This document shows positions 53,449-60,366 of a stretch of 60,366 nucleotides of DNA, piece after piece. The notes beneath the pieces are model-generated. The model was not told where the DNA came from, did not search any database, and saw nothing but the letters and a program-made list of their open reading frames with translations. The DNA is taken from NCBI GenBank assembly GCA_028721415.1, contig JAQYIU010000114.1, positions 1 to 60,366 on the forward strand, written 5' to 3'. The stretch's first letter is position 1, and each line of letters opens with the position of its first letter. Both the position numbers and the translations under genes were made by a program. This DNA is from Lachnospiraceae bacterium. GTDB taxonomy: Bacteria > Bacillota > Clostridia > Lachnospirales > Lachnospiraceae.

Positions 53449-54381
53449 TTACTCCATTAATATCGGCCTGGGATTCCAATGTTTTCCCTGAAAGGAGTCC
53501 CGCCGTTTCAGTTCTTTGTTAATAGTATTGAGTACATAGCGTTTGTGAAGGCTCCATTGTGGTGCGATTAATAAGTTGCCCGGTCCGTCTCCTGTAATTC
53601 TCTCGATAACAATGTCCGGTCGAAGATGTTCGATGCAATCGATGAGGCAATCCACATAGGATTCCAGGGTGAAGACAGGAAAAGGATTCGTTTCATATAT
53701 CTTTGCCAGCTTTGTGTTTTTCAGTATATAAAGCATGGAAAGCTTCACTCCGCCGATGGGCAGGGAATTGATATAATCAATGGTTTCCAGCAACATTTCT
53801 CTGGATTCACCGGGCAGTCCCAGAATCAGATGGGCAGTTGTGCGGATACCCCTTTGTGCACATGCTCTGACTGCATCGGTAAAAACACCAGTCTCATAAC
53901 CCCGGTTCAGAAATCGGGCACTCTTGTCATGACAGGTTTGTAACCCCATTTCCAGAAAAACAGGCTTTCGCTGATTGAATTCTTCCAGCAGATCCAAGAT
54001 GTCGGGAGAGAGACAATCCGGTCTGGTACCGATGGCCAGCCCCACGATTTCTTCGGGAGCGATGGCCTGCTCGTAAAGGGAGCGAAGTCGCTTTACCGGA
54101 CCGTAGGTGTTGGTAAAGGCCTGAAAATAGGCGATATACTTTTGACCCTGATACTTGGCTGCTGTTTGTTTTTTACCAATAGAGAGCTGTTCCGGGATAG
54201 AAAGAGCAGCGTTTTCTGAATATTCACCGCTGCCACCTTCACTGCAGAAAATGCATCCGCCGGTGGAGAGAGTACCGTCCCGGTTTGGACAGGTAAAACC
54301 TCCATCAAGACAGATTTTGTATATCTTTTCTCCAAAATATTCTTTTAAAAAACGATTGTAACTGTAAAAACGCTCCATCAT
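53449..54381 (-). CDS. TIGR01212-type radical SAM protein (YtqA family)
   Basis: A 310-residue iron-sulphur enzyme. The N terminus has CLDGGFTCPNRDGT and GGCIFCSEGGSGEY; the cluster cysteines are in the C-x(n)-C-x-x-C arrangement of this family (CPNRDG...GCIFC). FTNTYGPVKRLRSLYEQA, LAIGTRPDCLSPDILDLL and LGLPGESREMLLETIDYI are further family motifs. The reaction is not known with certainty; some relatives act in tRNA or lipid modification. The ATG follows the malic enzyme TAA directly, without a clear RBS, so translation is probably coupled. Confidence 0.88.
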   Translation of the reverse strand: MMERFYSYNRFLKEYFGEKIYKICLDGGFTCPNRDGTLSTGGCIFCSEGGSGEYSENAALSIPEQLSIGKKQTAAKYQGQKYIAYFQAFTNTYGPVKRLRSLYEQAIAPEEIVGLAIGTRPDCLSPDILDLLEEFNQRKPVFLEMGLQTCHDKSARFLNRGYETGVFTDAVRACAQRGIRTTAHLILGLPGESREMLLETIDYINSLPIGGVKLSMLYILKNTKLAKIYETNPFPVFTLESYVDCLIDCIEHLRPDIVIERITGDGPGNLLIAPQWSLHKRYVLNTINKELKRRDSFQGKHWNPRPILME

Positions 54382-55533
54382 TTAATCAACATATTGTTTT
54401 ACCGCTTCACTGACCACATCTGCCACATGAGGATCAAATGCGTGCGGTAAGATATTGACATCACTCAGTTCTTCTTCCGGTACGAGGTTGGCGATGGCAT
54501 GGGCGGCAGCCAGCTTCATTTCCTCAGAAATGTGTGTGGCATGGCTTTCCAGTGCTCCCTTAAAGATACCTGGGAATACGAGAACGTTATTGACCTGATT
54601 TGGAAAATCAGAACGTCCGGTTCCCACAACTCTGGCACCGGCATCCCTTGCCAGATGAGGCATGATTTCCGGATCCGGATTAGCCATGGTAAAGAGAATG
54701 GAATCCTTTGCCATGGAGCTGACCATATCCATGGTCACAATACCCGGTGCGGAAACGCCAACGAAAATATCGGCACCTTTCAGTGCATCTGCAAGAGTTC
54801 CTGTCTGGTGAGAGAGATTGGTGACCTTTGTCATCTCTGCCTGCATCCAGTTCAGAGTGGAATCTCCCTCGCATAAAATACCCTGACGGTCACACATGGT
54901 TACATCTTTAAAACCGTAGGAGAGTAATATTTTGGTAATCGCGATTCCTGCGGAGCCGGCACCATTCACAACAACTTTACAGGCTTCCTTATCTTTTTTT
55001 ACAATTTTCAATGCGTTGATAATTCCCGCCAGCACAACGATGGCTGTTCCGTGCTGATCATCATGAAAAACAGGAATATTTAATGCATCATTTAAACGTT
55101 TTTCTATCTCAAAACATCGAGGTGCTGCGATATCTTCCAGATTGATCCCTCCAAATGCAGGCGCGATCCGGATGACAGTTTCGATGATTTCTTCGGTGTC
55201 CTGTGTGTCCAGGCAGATTGGAACAGCATTGACCCCACCGAATTCCTTGAATAAAACGGCCTTTCCTTCCATGACCGGCATGGCGGCCAGGGCTCCGATA
55301 TTGCCCAGTCCCAGTACCGCACTTCCGTCTGAAACCACGGCAACTGTGTTAGATTTGATCGTATATTTGTAAGCGGCCTTCGGATCCTCTGCAATCACTC
55401 TGCACGGCTCAGCTACACCGGGAGTGTAAGCGATGGCCAGATCCTCAGCGGAGGATACGGTACATTTGGATGCAGTTTCCAGTTTTCCGTTCCATTGTTC
55501 ATGTAATCTTAATGCTTGATCTTTTATTGTCAT
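54382..55533 (-). CDS. NAD(P)-dependent malic enzyme
   Basis: A 383-residue short-form malic enzyme that oxidatively decarboxylates malate to pyruvate. DLAIAYTPGVAEPC (about 31-44) and SDGSAVLGLGNIG with the catalytic Lys region begin the malic domain (KAVLFKEFGGVNAVP). VFHDDQHGTAIV provides the metal-binding residues. The nucleotide-binding domain has VVNGAGSAGIAITK and MCDRQG. Length is normal for the bacterial single-domain form. NAD or NADP preference is not clear from sequence. It is upstream of the radical SAM and DUF4364 genes in one likely transcript. Confidence 0.95.
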   Translation of the reverse strand: MTIKDQALRLHEQWNGKLETASKCTVSSAEDLAIAYTPGVAEPCRVIAEDPKAAYKYTIKSNTVAVVSDGSAVLGLGNIGALAAMPVMEGKAVLFKEFGGVNAVPICLDTQDTEEIIETVIRIAPAFGGINLEDIAAPRCFEIEKRLNDALNIPVFHDDQHGTAIVVLAGIINALKIVKKDKEACKVVVNGAGSAGIAITKILLSYGFKDVTMCDRQGILCEGDSTLNWMQAEMTKVTNLSHQTGTLADALKGADIFVGVSAPGIVTMDMVSSMAKDSILFTMANPDPEIMPHLARDAGARVVGTGRSDFPNQVNNVLVFPGIFKGALESHATHISEEMKLAAAHAIANLVPEEELSDVNILPHAFDPHVADVVSEAVKQYVD

Positions 55534-55609
55534 TTTTTTACTCCGTCCTTCCCAGAATATATTCTAACACCCGTTTTTCAATTGTGCAACGAAGAAAATC
55601 GAAAAATAG

Positions 55610-55637
55610 TTGTTTTCTTTTCAGATTATGGTATTAT
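55610..55637 (+). promoter_or_regulatory. Promoter of rho
   Basis: TTGTTT, a 16-nt spacer, then TATTAT preceded by TGG (extended -10). The predicted transcript has about 215 nt of leader before ATG 55859. Confidence 0.5.
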
Positions 55638-55643
55638 AAAAGA

Positions 55644-55858
55644 GATATAAATGTATTTTTTATCTTTATTAATGCTCACCATTTGTTGAGATAAATCGTT
55701 CTATAATTTCTGAGTTCTTATTTCTATAAGAGGGGATTTTTAGTCAGACAGGGATCGTTTTAGAAAGAAAAGAGTTCCGAATCTGACATTTTCTGACGTG
55801 ACATCTGTATCCACATAAACGAATTAGATGATAAATATGAAAAACAGCGGAGGTAATT
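55644..55858 (+). promoter_or_regulatory. Long untranslated leader of rho
   Basis: This non-coding stretch between promoter and rho contains GTCAGA near 55744 and TCTGAC near 55783, which could pair. No open reading frame of note is present. Long leaders are common for rho genes, where the protein regulates itself; whether it does so here is not shown. Confidence 0.4.
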
Positions 55859-57277
55859 ATGGATTATAATAAAATGACCATTGTACAGCTGCGTGCGGCT
55901 GCAAAGGAAAAAGGACTGCGTGGAATCAGTACATTGAAAAAAGAGGGGCTGATTGAACGTTTGCTGGAAGTGGAACAGTCCAAAAAAGAGACGACTTTAG
56001 AGAAACCGCCGGTGGAAAAAGAATTCCATGAGAGAAGACAGGAGATAGAAAGAAAGAATCTGCAAGAGAATCAGGAGCAGGAAGAGAAAAAGAAACAGGA
56101 TGACAAACCAAGACAGGAAAACGGCATGAAAAGTGAGCTTGCCAGCCTGGACAGCGGTGCCAAGGCAGACGGTATTCTTGAAGTGATGCCCGATGGTTAC
56201 GGTTTTATCCGTTGTGAAAACTATCTTCCGGGAGAAAATGATGTTTATGTTTCTCCATCCCAGATTCGCAGATTTAATCTGAAAACCGGAGATATTCTGG
56301 TGGGAAATATCCGTGTCAAGACCCAGAATGAAAAATACAGTGCCCTTCTTTATGTGGAATCGGTAAATGGTTATAAACCTTATGATGCACAAAAGAGAAA
56401 GAATTTTGAGGATCTGACACCGATTTTTCCAAATGAAAGGATTCGTCTTGAAACACAGGGAGCACCGGTTTCCATGCGGATGGTGGATCTTCTCTCCCCA
56501 ATCGGTAAGGGCCAGAGAGGCATGATCGTCTCCCAGCCAAAAACCGGTAAGACAACATTGTTAAAACAGATTGCAAAAAGTATCACAACATCCTATCCGG
56601 ACATGAAGCTGATCGTCCTGCTTATCGACGAGAGACCGGAAGAAGTAACAGATATCCGGGAATACATTGAAGGACCAAATGCAGAAGTAATCTACTCCAC
56701 TTTTGATGAATTGCCGGAACATCATAAGAGAGTATCGGAAATGGTTCTGGAACGGGCAAAGCGTCTGGTGGAGCACAAAGAAGATGTGGTGATTTTACTG
56801 GATAGCATTACCAGGCTGGCAAGAGCATATAATCTTGTGGTACCGCCAAGCGGAAGAACTCTGTCCGGCGGTCTGGATCCGGCAGCACTTCATATGCCGA
56901 AGAAATTTTTCGGTGCCGCCAGAAATATGAGAGAGGGCGGAAGTCTTACCATTCTTGCCACTGCTCTGGTGGATACCGGAAGTAAGATGGATGATGTGGT
57001 CTTCGAAGAATTTAAGGGAACCGGTAACATGGAACTGGTTCTCGACCGCAAATTATCCGAAAAACGTATTTTCCCAGCCATCAATATTCAAAAATCCGGA
57101 ACCAGACGGGATGACCTGCTGCTCTCCAAAGAAGAGCAGGAGATCGTGTACTCCCTTCACAGAGAAATGTCCGGAAATCGTGCGGAAGAAAATGTGGAAC
57201 AGATTCTGCAATTTTTCAAAAAAACAAGAAACAATCAGGAATTTATCAGTGCCATGAAACAGTCACTGTTAAAATGA
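55859..57277 (+). CDS. rho: Transcription termination factor Rho
   Basis: A 472-residue hexameric RNA helicase. The N-terminal SAP-like Rho_N helix bundle reads [19 protein letters not shown] with [14 protein letters not shown] charged, Lys/Glu/Gln-rich linker (about 40-88) is extra compared with the 419-residue E. coli protein. The cold-shock RNA-binding domain is [16 protein letters not shown]. The ATPase core has Walker [27 protein letters not shown], Walker [17 protein letters not shown], the Q/R-loop [16 protein letters not shown] and the arginine finger region. RBS GCGGAGG. Confidence 0.97.
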   Translation: MDYNKMTIVQLRAAAKEKGLRGISTLKKEGLIERLLEVEQSKKETTLEKPPVEKEFHERRQEIERKNLQENQEQEEKKKQDDKPRQENGMKSELASLDSGAKADGILEVMPDGYGFIRCENYLPGENDVYVSPSQIRRFNLKTGDILVGNIRVKTQNEKYSALLYVESVNGYKPYDAQKRKNFEDLTPIFPNERIRLETQGAPVSMRMVDLLSPIGKGQRGMIVSQPKTGKTTLLKQIAKSITTSYPDMKLIVLLIDERPEEVTDIREYIEGPNAEVIYSTFDELPEHHKRVSEMVLERAKRLVEHKEDVVILLDSITRLARAYNLVVPPSGRTLSGGLDPAALHMPKKFFGAARNMREGGSLTILATALVDTGSKMDDVVFEEFKGTGNMELVLDRKLSEKRIFPAINIQKSGTRRDDLLLSKEEQEIVYSLHREMSGNRAEENVEQILQFFKKTRNNQEFISAMKQSLLK

Positions 57278-57365
57278 TGAAAGGGCATTCCTTGACGATA
57301 GAAGGAAACTGTGATATATGATATAAGGTAAATCAGCATACTAACGCATGACGCGCATCTCGCAG

Positions 57366-57387
57366 CAAGAACGCCGAGGCGTTCTTG
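57366..57387. repeat. Near-perfect 22-nt palindrome
   Basis: CAAGAACGCC-GA-GGCGTTCTTG lies between rho and the small-exporter gene, without a T run. It may be an operator or a remnant element. Confidence 0.45.
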
Positions 57388-57429
57388 AATAGTCTGGGTG
57401 TAAAAAAGAAAAAGAAAGAGGATAGAAAC

Positions 57430-57906
57430 TTGAAAAAATATCTCATTGTATTTTTTATCTCCATGGTTCCGTTAATTGAATTGAGAGGAGCCATACCATA
57501 TGCAGTTGGTTTTCAGCTTCCACTTCTTCCATCTTATATTGTGGCGATCATCGGCAATATGCTGCCGGTGCCATTCATTTACTTATTTGCCAGAAAAGTA
57601 TTGGAAATCGGTAGTTCCTGCAATGTTACCTTCTTCCGAAAGTTTTGTTGCTGGTGTATGGAAAAAGGTGAGCGGGGCGGTGAGAAACTGAAAGCAAAAG
57701 CCGGCAGAGGTTTGTTTGTCGCATTATTATTGTTTGTCGGAATTCCGCTTCCGGGAACCGGTGCCTGGACAGGAACTCTGGCGGCCAGTATTTTAAAGAT
57801 GGATTTTAAATCCAGCATTCTGGCAGTAATGTTAGGTGTTTTGCTGGCAGGTATCATTATGGGTACAGGAAGTACGGTTTTATTTTCCTTAATTCGATTG
57901 TTTTAG
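57430..57906 (+). CDS. Small multi-drug export protein family (COG2426) membrane protein
   Basis: A 158-residue membrane protein with four or five helices: LIVFFISMVPLIELRGAIPYAVGF, YIVAIIGNMLPVPFIYLFAR, LFVALLLFVGIPLPGTGAWTG and ILAVMLGVLLAGIIMGTGS. ELRGAIP and GIPLPGTGAW are typical of COG2426 proteins. The name is from a weak historical annotation and transport of drugs is not established. TTG 57430 is chosen as start with AGAGG about 8 nt upstream; an upstream TTG at 57385 lies inside the palindrome at 57366-57387. Confidence 0.82.
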   Translation: MKKYLIVFFISMVPLIELRGAIPYAVGFQLPLLPSYIVAIIGNMLPVPFIYLFARKVLEIGSSCNVTFFRKFCCWCMEKGERGGEKLKAKAGRGLFVALLLFVGIPLPGTGAWTGTLAASILKMDFKSSILAVMLGVLLAGIIMGTGSTVLFSLIRLF

Positions 57907-57946
57907 AAAGGAAATGAGAAGGATTCCGAAAGAAGAGGTGTAGAAA

Positions 57947-58348
57947 ATGAACGGTTTTAAGGATTTTTTGAGGGGAATCTATGGATTTGACGGATTGTCC
58001 TGTGGTCTGCTGTTCTTGAGTATTCTGATCAATTTGGTGACAGCCTGTGTTCCGTCGGAACCAATTCAGAGACTGAACATTCTCAGCTTTATTCCGTTAC
58101 TGATTTGTATTTTCCGGGTGTTCTCGCATAACCATAGTAAAAGAGCCAGGGAAAATACAAAATTTTTGCAGCTGATGCATCCGATATTTGAGTACTTTGA
58201 CAGGCGGGGACAAGAGAGAGAACAGGCAAAAATCTTTAAGTTTTTTAAATGTCCTTCCTGCACACAAAAAATCCGTGTTCCAAAAGGGAAGGGTAAGATA
58301 GAAATCACCTGTCCGAAATGTGGAAATAAATTTATTAAAAAAACATAA
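57947..58348 (+). CDS. Small membrane protein with C-terminal zinc ribbon
   Basis: A 133-residue protein. Two hydrophobic helices lie near the N terminus (GLLFLSILINLVTACV and LNILSFIPLLICIFRVF), followed by a basic stretch and a C-terminal zinc-ribbon: FKCPSCTQKIRVPKGKGKIEITCPKCGNKF (CPSC then CPKC). The IRVPKGKGKI loop is like that of prokaryotic FYDLN/zinc-ribbon proteins found in Clostridia. Function is unknown. It probably shares a transcript with the upstream exporter; the gap is 40 nt. Confidence 0.85.
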   Translation: MNGFKDFLRGIYGFDGLSCGLLFLSILINLVTACVPSEPIQRLNILSFIPLLICIFRVFSHNHSKRARENTKFLQLMHPIFEYFDRRGQEREQAKIFKFFKCPSCTQKIRVPKGKGKIEITCPKCGNKFIKKT

Positions 58349-58383
58349 AACGAGCGGGAATGATTAATTCCCGCTCGTTTGCT
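58348..58383. terminator. Bidirectional terminator overlapping the 3' end of queH
   Basis: AAACGAGCGGGAAT pairs with ATTCCCGCTCGTTT around a 5-nt loop. The queH stop codon lies inside the hairpin, so the last queH codons form one arm. Confidence 0.85.
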
Positions 58384-58996
58384 GTCTGGAGAAGATACAT
58401 CCGCAATAATTCTGGCGGTAAAGATGATATTCTTCAGATAATGCGATAGAGCGGAGATATCCGCTCTTTTTTTTGAAGTCGGAAGGAAGATGACGGACAC
58501 CGTACTCCTGCTCCAGCCTCTGACCGATCTCGTTGATCCATGCTGCATTTTTATGGGGACTGATGGATAAGGTGGTGGTGAAATAATCAGCCTGCAGGCG
58601 GGCCGCATAAATAGCTGCCTCTTTCATGCGCATCTCATAGCAGTGATAACAGCGCTGTCCCCGCTCCGGCAGATCCTCCATGCCCTTCGCCATCTCGAAA
58701 AATAATTCAGGTTCATATTTCCCTTCGACGAGAGAAATTTCATTTTCATAGCCTGCTTCCCGGATAAAACGTTTCAACTCCAATACCCTTTTTTCGTACT
58801 CTGATTGTGGAGAAATATTTGGATTATAAAAAAGTACAGTAATACGAAAATATTTATGCAGGTATTCCAATACATAGCTGCTGCAGGGCGCACAGCAGAC
58901 ATGGAGAAGTAAATGTGGCTTTTCGAGTAAAGGTTTATCCGGTTCCAGATGGGTTAGTATCTGGTCCAATTGTTTCTGATAATTTATTTTATTCAT
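58364..58996 (-). CDS. queH: Epoxyqueuosine reductase QueH
   Basis: A 210-residue iron-sulphur protein that reduces epoxyqueuosine to queuosine in tRNA, a non-homologous replacement for QueG in many anaerobes. LLHVCCAPCSSYVLEYL (CCxxC) near residues 28-44, FYNPNISPQSEYEKRV, and RCYHCYEMRM (CxxC) with TTLSISPHKN define the family. C-terminal YCGCIFS is also typical. It has AAAGGAT upstream of the ATG. The other queuosine genes are not near. Confidence 0.93.
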   Translation of the reverse strand: MNKINYQKQLDQILTHLEPDKPLLEKPHLLLHVCCAPCSSYVLEYLHKYFRITVLFYNPNISPQSEYEKRVLELKRFIREAGYENEISLVEGKYEPELFFEMAKGMEDLPERGQRCYHCYEMRMKEAAIYAARLQADYFTTTLSISPHKNAAWINEIGQRLEQEYGVRHLPSDFKKKSGYLRSIALSEEYHLYRQNYCGCIFSRQQTSGN

Positions 58997-59076
58997 AAAA
59001 GATCCTTTCGTTTTTGTATATAGGAACCAATATTTTGTCCATAGAATATTATGATAAAAAACATTGGTGAAAAACT

Positions 59077-59805
59077 ATGGCAGAGTTTGGAAGATTGCAA
59101 ATAAGTCTTGTCAATGCAGTGGATGCAAGACCGATCACTGATGCGAAGGTGGAAATTTCATCTACAGGAGAGCCGGATCGGATTCTTGAAGTTCTGAATA
59201 CCGATTCCTCCGGTCAGACAGAGTCTGTGGAATTGGAAGCACCACCGTTGGAGTATTCCCTGGAACCGGGCTCTGATCAGCCTTATTCAGAATATAATCT
59301 GCGTATCAGCGCTCCTGAATTTGAACCGATTACCATATCCGGAGCACAGATTCTATCCGGAGAAAGAGCGTTGCAGAATCAGCGGATGGAACCGGTGGGG
59401 CTGGAGCAGGAACCCTATCAGGTACTGGCAATCGGCCCCCATACGTTATATGGAGAATATCCTCCCAAAATTCCGGAAGATGAGATAAAGGATATTCGGG
59501 CAACCGGGGAAATTGTATTAAGCCGCGTGGTCATTCCGGAATACGTGGTGGTTCATGACGGCGCTGTGTCTGATTCCACGGCGAAGAATTATTATGTTTT
59601 ATATAAAGAATATATCAAAAATGTGGCATCCTGTGAGATTTATTCCACCTGGCCGACAGAGACACTGCGGGCAAATATTCTCGCAATCATGTCCTTTACC
59701 TTAAATCGGGTATATACGGAGTGGTACCGTATTCACCATTCATTCAGGGTTATCTTGGATGACTATGATTGTACCACAGAACGCCCGGAGAAGAAAGATG
59801 GTTGA
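59077..59805 (+). CDS. Truncated SleC-like spore cortex-lytic protein (N-terminal region)
   Basis: A 242-residue protein that matches, from memory, the first half of clostridial SleC: a carboxypeptidase-regulatory-like beta domain (LQISLVNAVDARPITDAKVEI and APPLEYSLEPGS, with PYSEYNLRI), then the GPHTLYGEYPPKIPE and IPEYVVVHDGAVSDS elements, and YKEYIKNVASCEIYSTWP through SFTLNRVYTEWYR. Full-length members run on for about 180 further residues to the peptidoglycan-binding part. Here the protein ends soon after TEWYR, with a degenerate tail (CTTERPEKKDG). It may be a pseudogene remnant or an inhibitor/adaptor without lytic function. A CATAGAATA lies upstream. Confidence 0.72.
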   Translation: MAEFGRLQISLVNAVDARPITDAKVEISSTGEPDRILEVLNTDSSGQTESVELEAPPLEYSLEPGSDQPYSEYNLRISAPEFEPITISGAQILSGERALQNQRMEPVGLEQEPYQVLAIGPHTLYGEYPPKIPEDEIKDIRATGEIVLSRVVIPEYVVVHDGAVSDSTAKNYYVLYKEYIKNVASCEIYSTWPTETLRANILAIMSFTLNRVYTEWYRIHHSFRVILDDYDCTTERPEKKDG

Positions 59806-59899
59806 AAATAGAAAGTTTCGTCATTAAAAATGACAAAATAAAGGTATTAACATTTGAAATGACAAATGAGAAAAATGCAAAAAAAGTAAGGAAAATAGT

Positions 59900-59928
59900 T
59901 TGATTTTAAGACTATTACAAGCTAAAAT
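59900..59928 (+). promoter_or_regulatory. Promoter of the GAF-domain gene
   Basis: TTGATT, a 17-nt spacer, then TAAAAT, 55 nt before ATG 59984. Confidence 0.55.
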
Positions 59929-59983
59929 AATAATAACAAATTGTTACTTTCCGTAATAATGAACTGTAATTTAGAGGTATGTC

Positions 59984-60366
59984 ATGAATAGTCAGAGGAG
60001 TAATGGAGACAGGCAGGAGAAAGCAATCAAATATTTTTTGCGTAACTTCCTGGATAAACAAAAAGATGAGGAAACAATCAACCATATTCTTGCAGAGCTG
60101 GGGCATTATTATGATGGGGACCGCGCATATATTTTTGAATTGAATGAGGAGGGAACCCATGCCAGCAATACCTGTGAGTGGTGCCGGGAGAGTACTTCTG
60201 CGGAAATCGATAATCTGCAGAATATTCCGTTGGAAGGAATGGAGTGCTGGTTTGAAGCCTTTGAGGAGAAGGGAGAGTTTTATATAACTTCTCTGGCGGA
60301 GGATTACGGTCCGGATTCAAAGACCTATCAGATCCTGGACCCTCAGGGAATTGAGAGTCTGATGGC
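59984..60366 (+). CDS. GAF-domain signalling protein, 3' end outside the window
   Basis: The frame is open from ATG 59984 (AGAGG 8 nt upstream) to the window end, 127 residues. After a short N-terminal helix (IKYFLRNFLDKQKDEETINH), a GAF domain starts at LGHYYDGDRAYIFELNEEG, with ASNTCEWCREST and the WF.. strand. The pattern D-R-A-Y-I-F...N-T-C-E-W-C is one I have seen in GAF domains fused to GGDEF, EAL or HD-GYP outputs in Lachnospiraceae; the output domain is not visible. Probably a cyclic-di-GMP-related enzyme. Confidence 0.7.
   Translation, partial: MNSQRSNGDRQEKAIKYFLRNFLDKQKDEETINHILAELGHYYDGDRAYIFELNEEGTHASNTCEWCRESTSAEIDNLQNIPLEGMECWFEAFEEKGEFYITSLAEDYGPDSKTYQILDPQGIESLM

Noticed and set aside
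1-60366. CRISPR array
   Set aside because: No regularly spaced direct repeats with unique spacers were seen.

Overview
The window reads as a chromosomal segment of an anaerobic, spore-forming Clostridia bacterium, most likely a Lachnospiraceae gut commensal. Reasons: A/T-rich DNA with strong AGGAGG-type ribosome binding sites, an alpha/beta-type small acid-soluble spore protein, a SleC-like germination protein, a Cys-rich spore-type protein, a DUF4364 protein, QueH, and a small BMC-like protein of Firmicutes type. The taxonomic call rests on gene content recalled from memory, not on a search.

Layout. 1-340: the end of a tRNA cluster (Val partial, Leu, Arg, Gln). 0.5-7.6 kb: mixed housekeeping genes (BMC-like protein, acyl-ACP thioesterase, CvfB-type S1 protein with a CPBP protease, pyrG, a sugar-nucleotide type nucleotidyltransferase, an AraC regulator). 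7.6-22.4 kb: a compact 13-gene signalling and cell-wall locus. It holds a membrane-anchored protein, a zinc-ribbon GTPase, a large GTPase-associated-like membrane protein, a double-HTH protein, an FHA protein, a SEDS (RodA/FtsW) polymerase, a class B PBP, a small protein kinase on the opposite strand, a PP2C phosphatase, a second kinase, a vWA protein, a pseudokinase-like protein and a stand-alone EF-Tu domain-II-like barrel. 22.4-23.8 kb: three small genes with sigma-K-like promoters, probably mother-cell sporulation genes. 24-31 kb: aminotransferase, murF and a type II topoisomerase pair. 31-41 kb: L,D-transpeptidase, CYTH protein, then DJ-1, DUF1189, cobU, class B sortase, LTA-synthase-like protein and a secreted LRR protein. 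41-46 kb: LysR/PutP, FMN oxidase, HAD phosphatase, SASP. 46-53 kb: the proteostasis block tig-clpP-clpX-lon-engB. 53-60.4 kb: DUF4364, radical SAM, malic enzyme, rho, a small export protein, queH, a truncated SleC-like gene and the start of a GAF-domain protein cut by the window end.

The 7.6-22.4 kb locus is the most interesting region. Two kinases, a phosphatase and a phosphothreonine-reading FHA protein sit with a SEDS-PBP peptidoglycan synthase pair, which recalls the actinobacterial FHA-PstP-RodA-PbpA-PknA/PknB cluster. Here they are joined to a GTPase/GAP1-like pair and a vWA protein, of the sort described in NTP-dependent conflict or stress systems. The genes overlap or abut, a sigma-A promoter precedes the cluster and another precedes the FHA gene, and the opposite-strand kinase shares a promoter zone with the phosphatase. 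My inference is a membrane-associated switch that uses phosphorylation and GTP hydrolysis to control local wall synthesis under an unknown condition.

Other notable structures are a 106-bp hairpin insertion flanked by 17-bp direct repeats between lon and engB, a 164-nt overlap between the SEDS and PBP genes, and a structured leader before tig.
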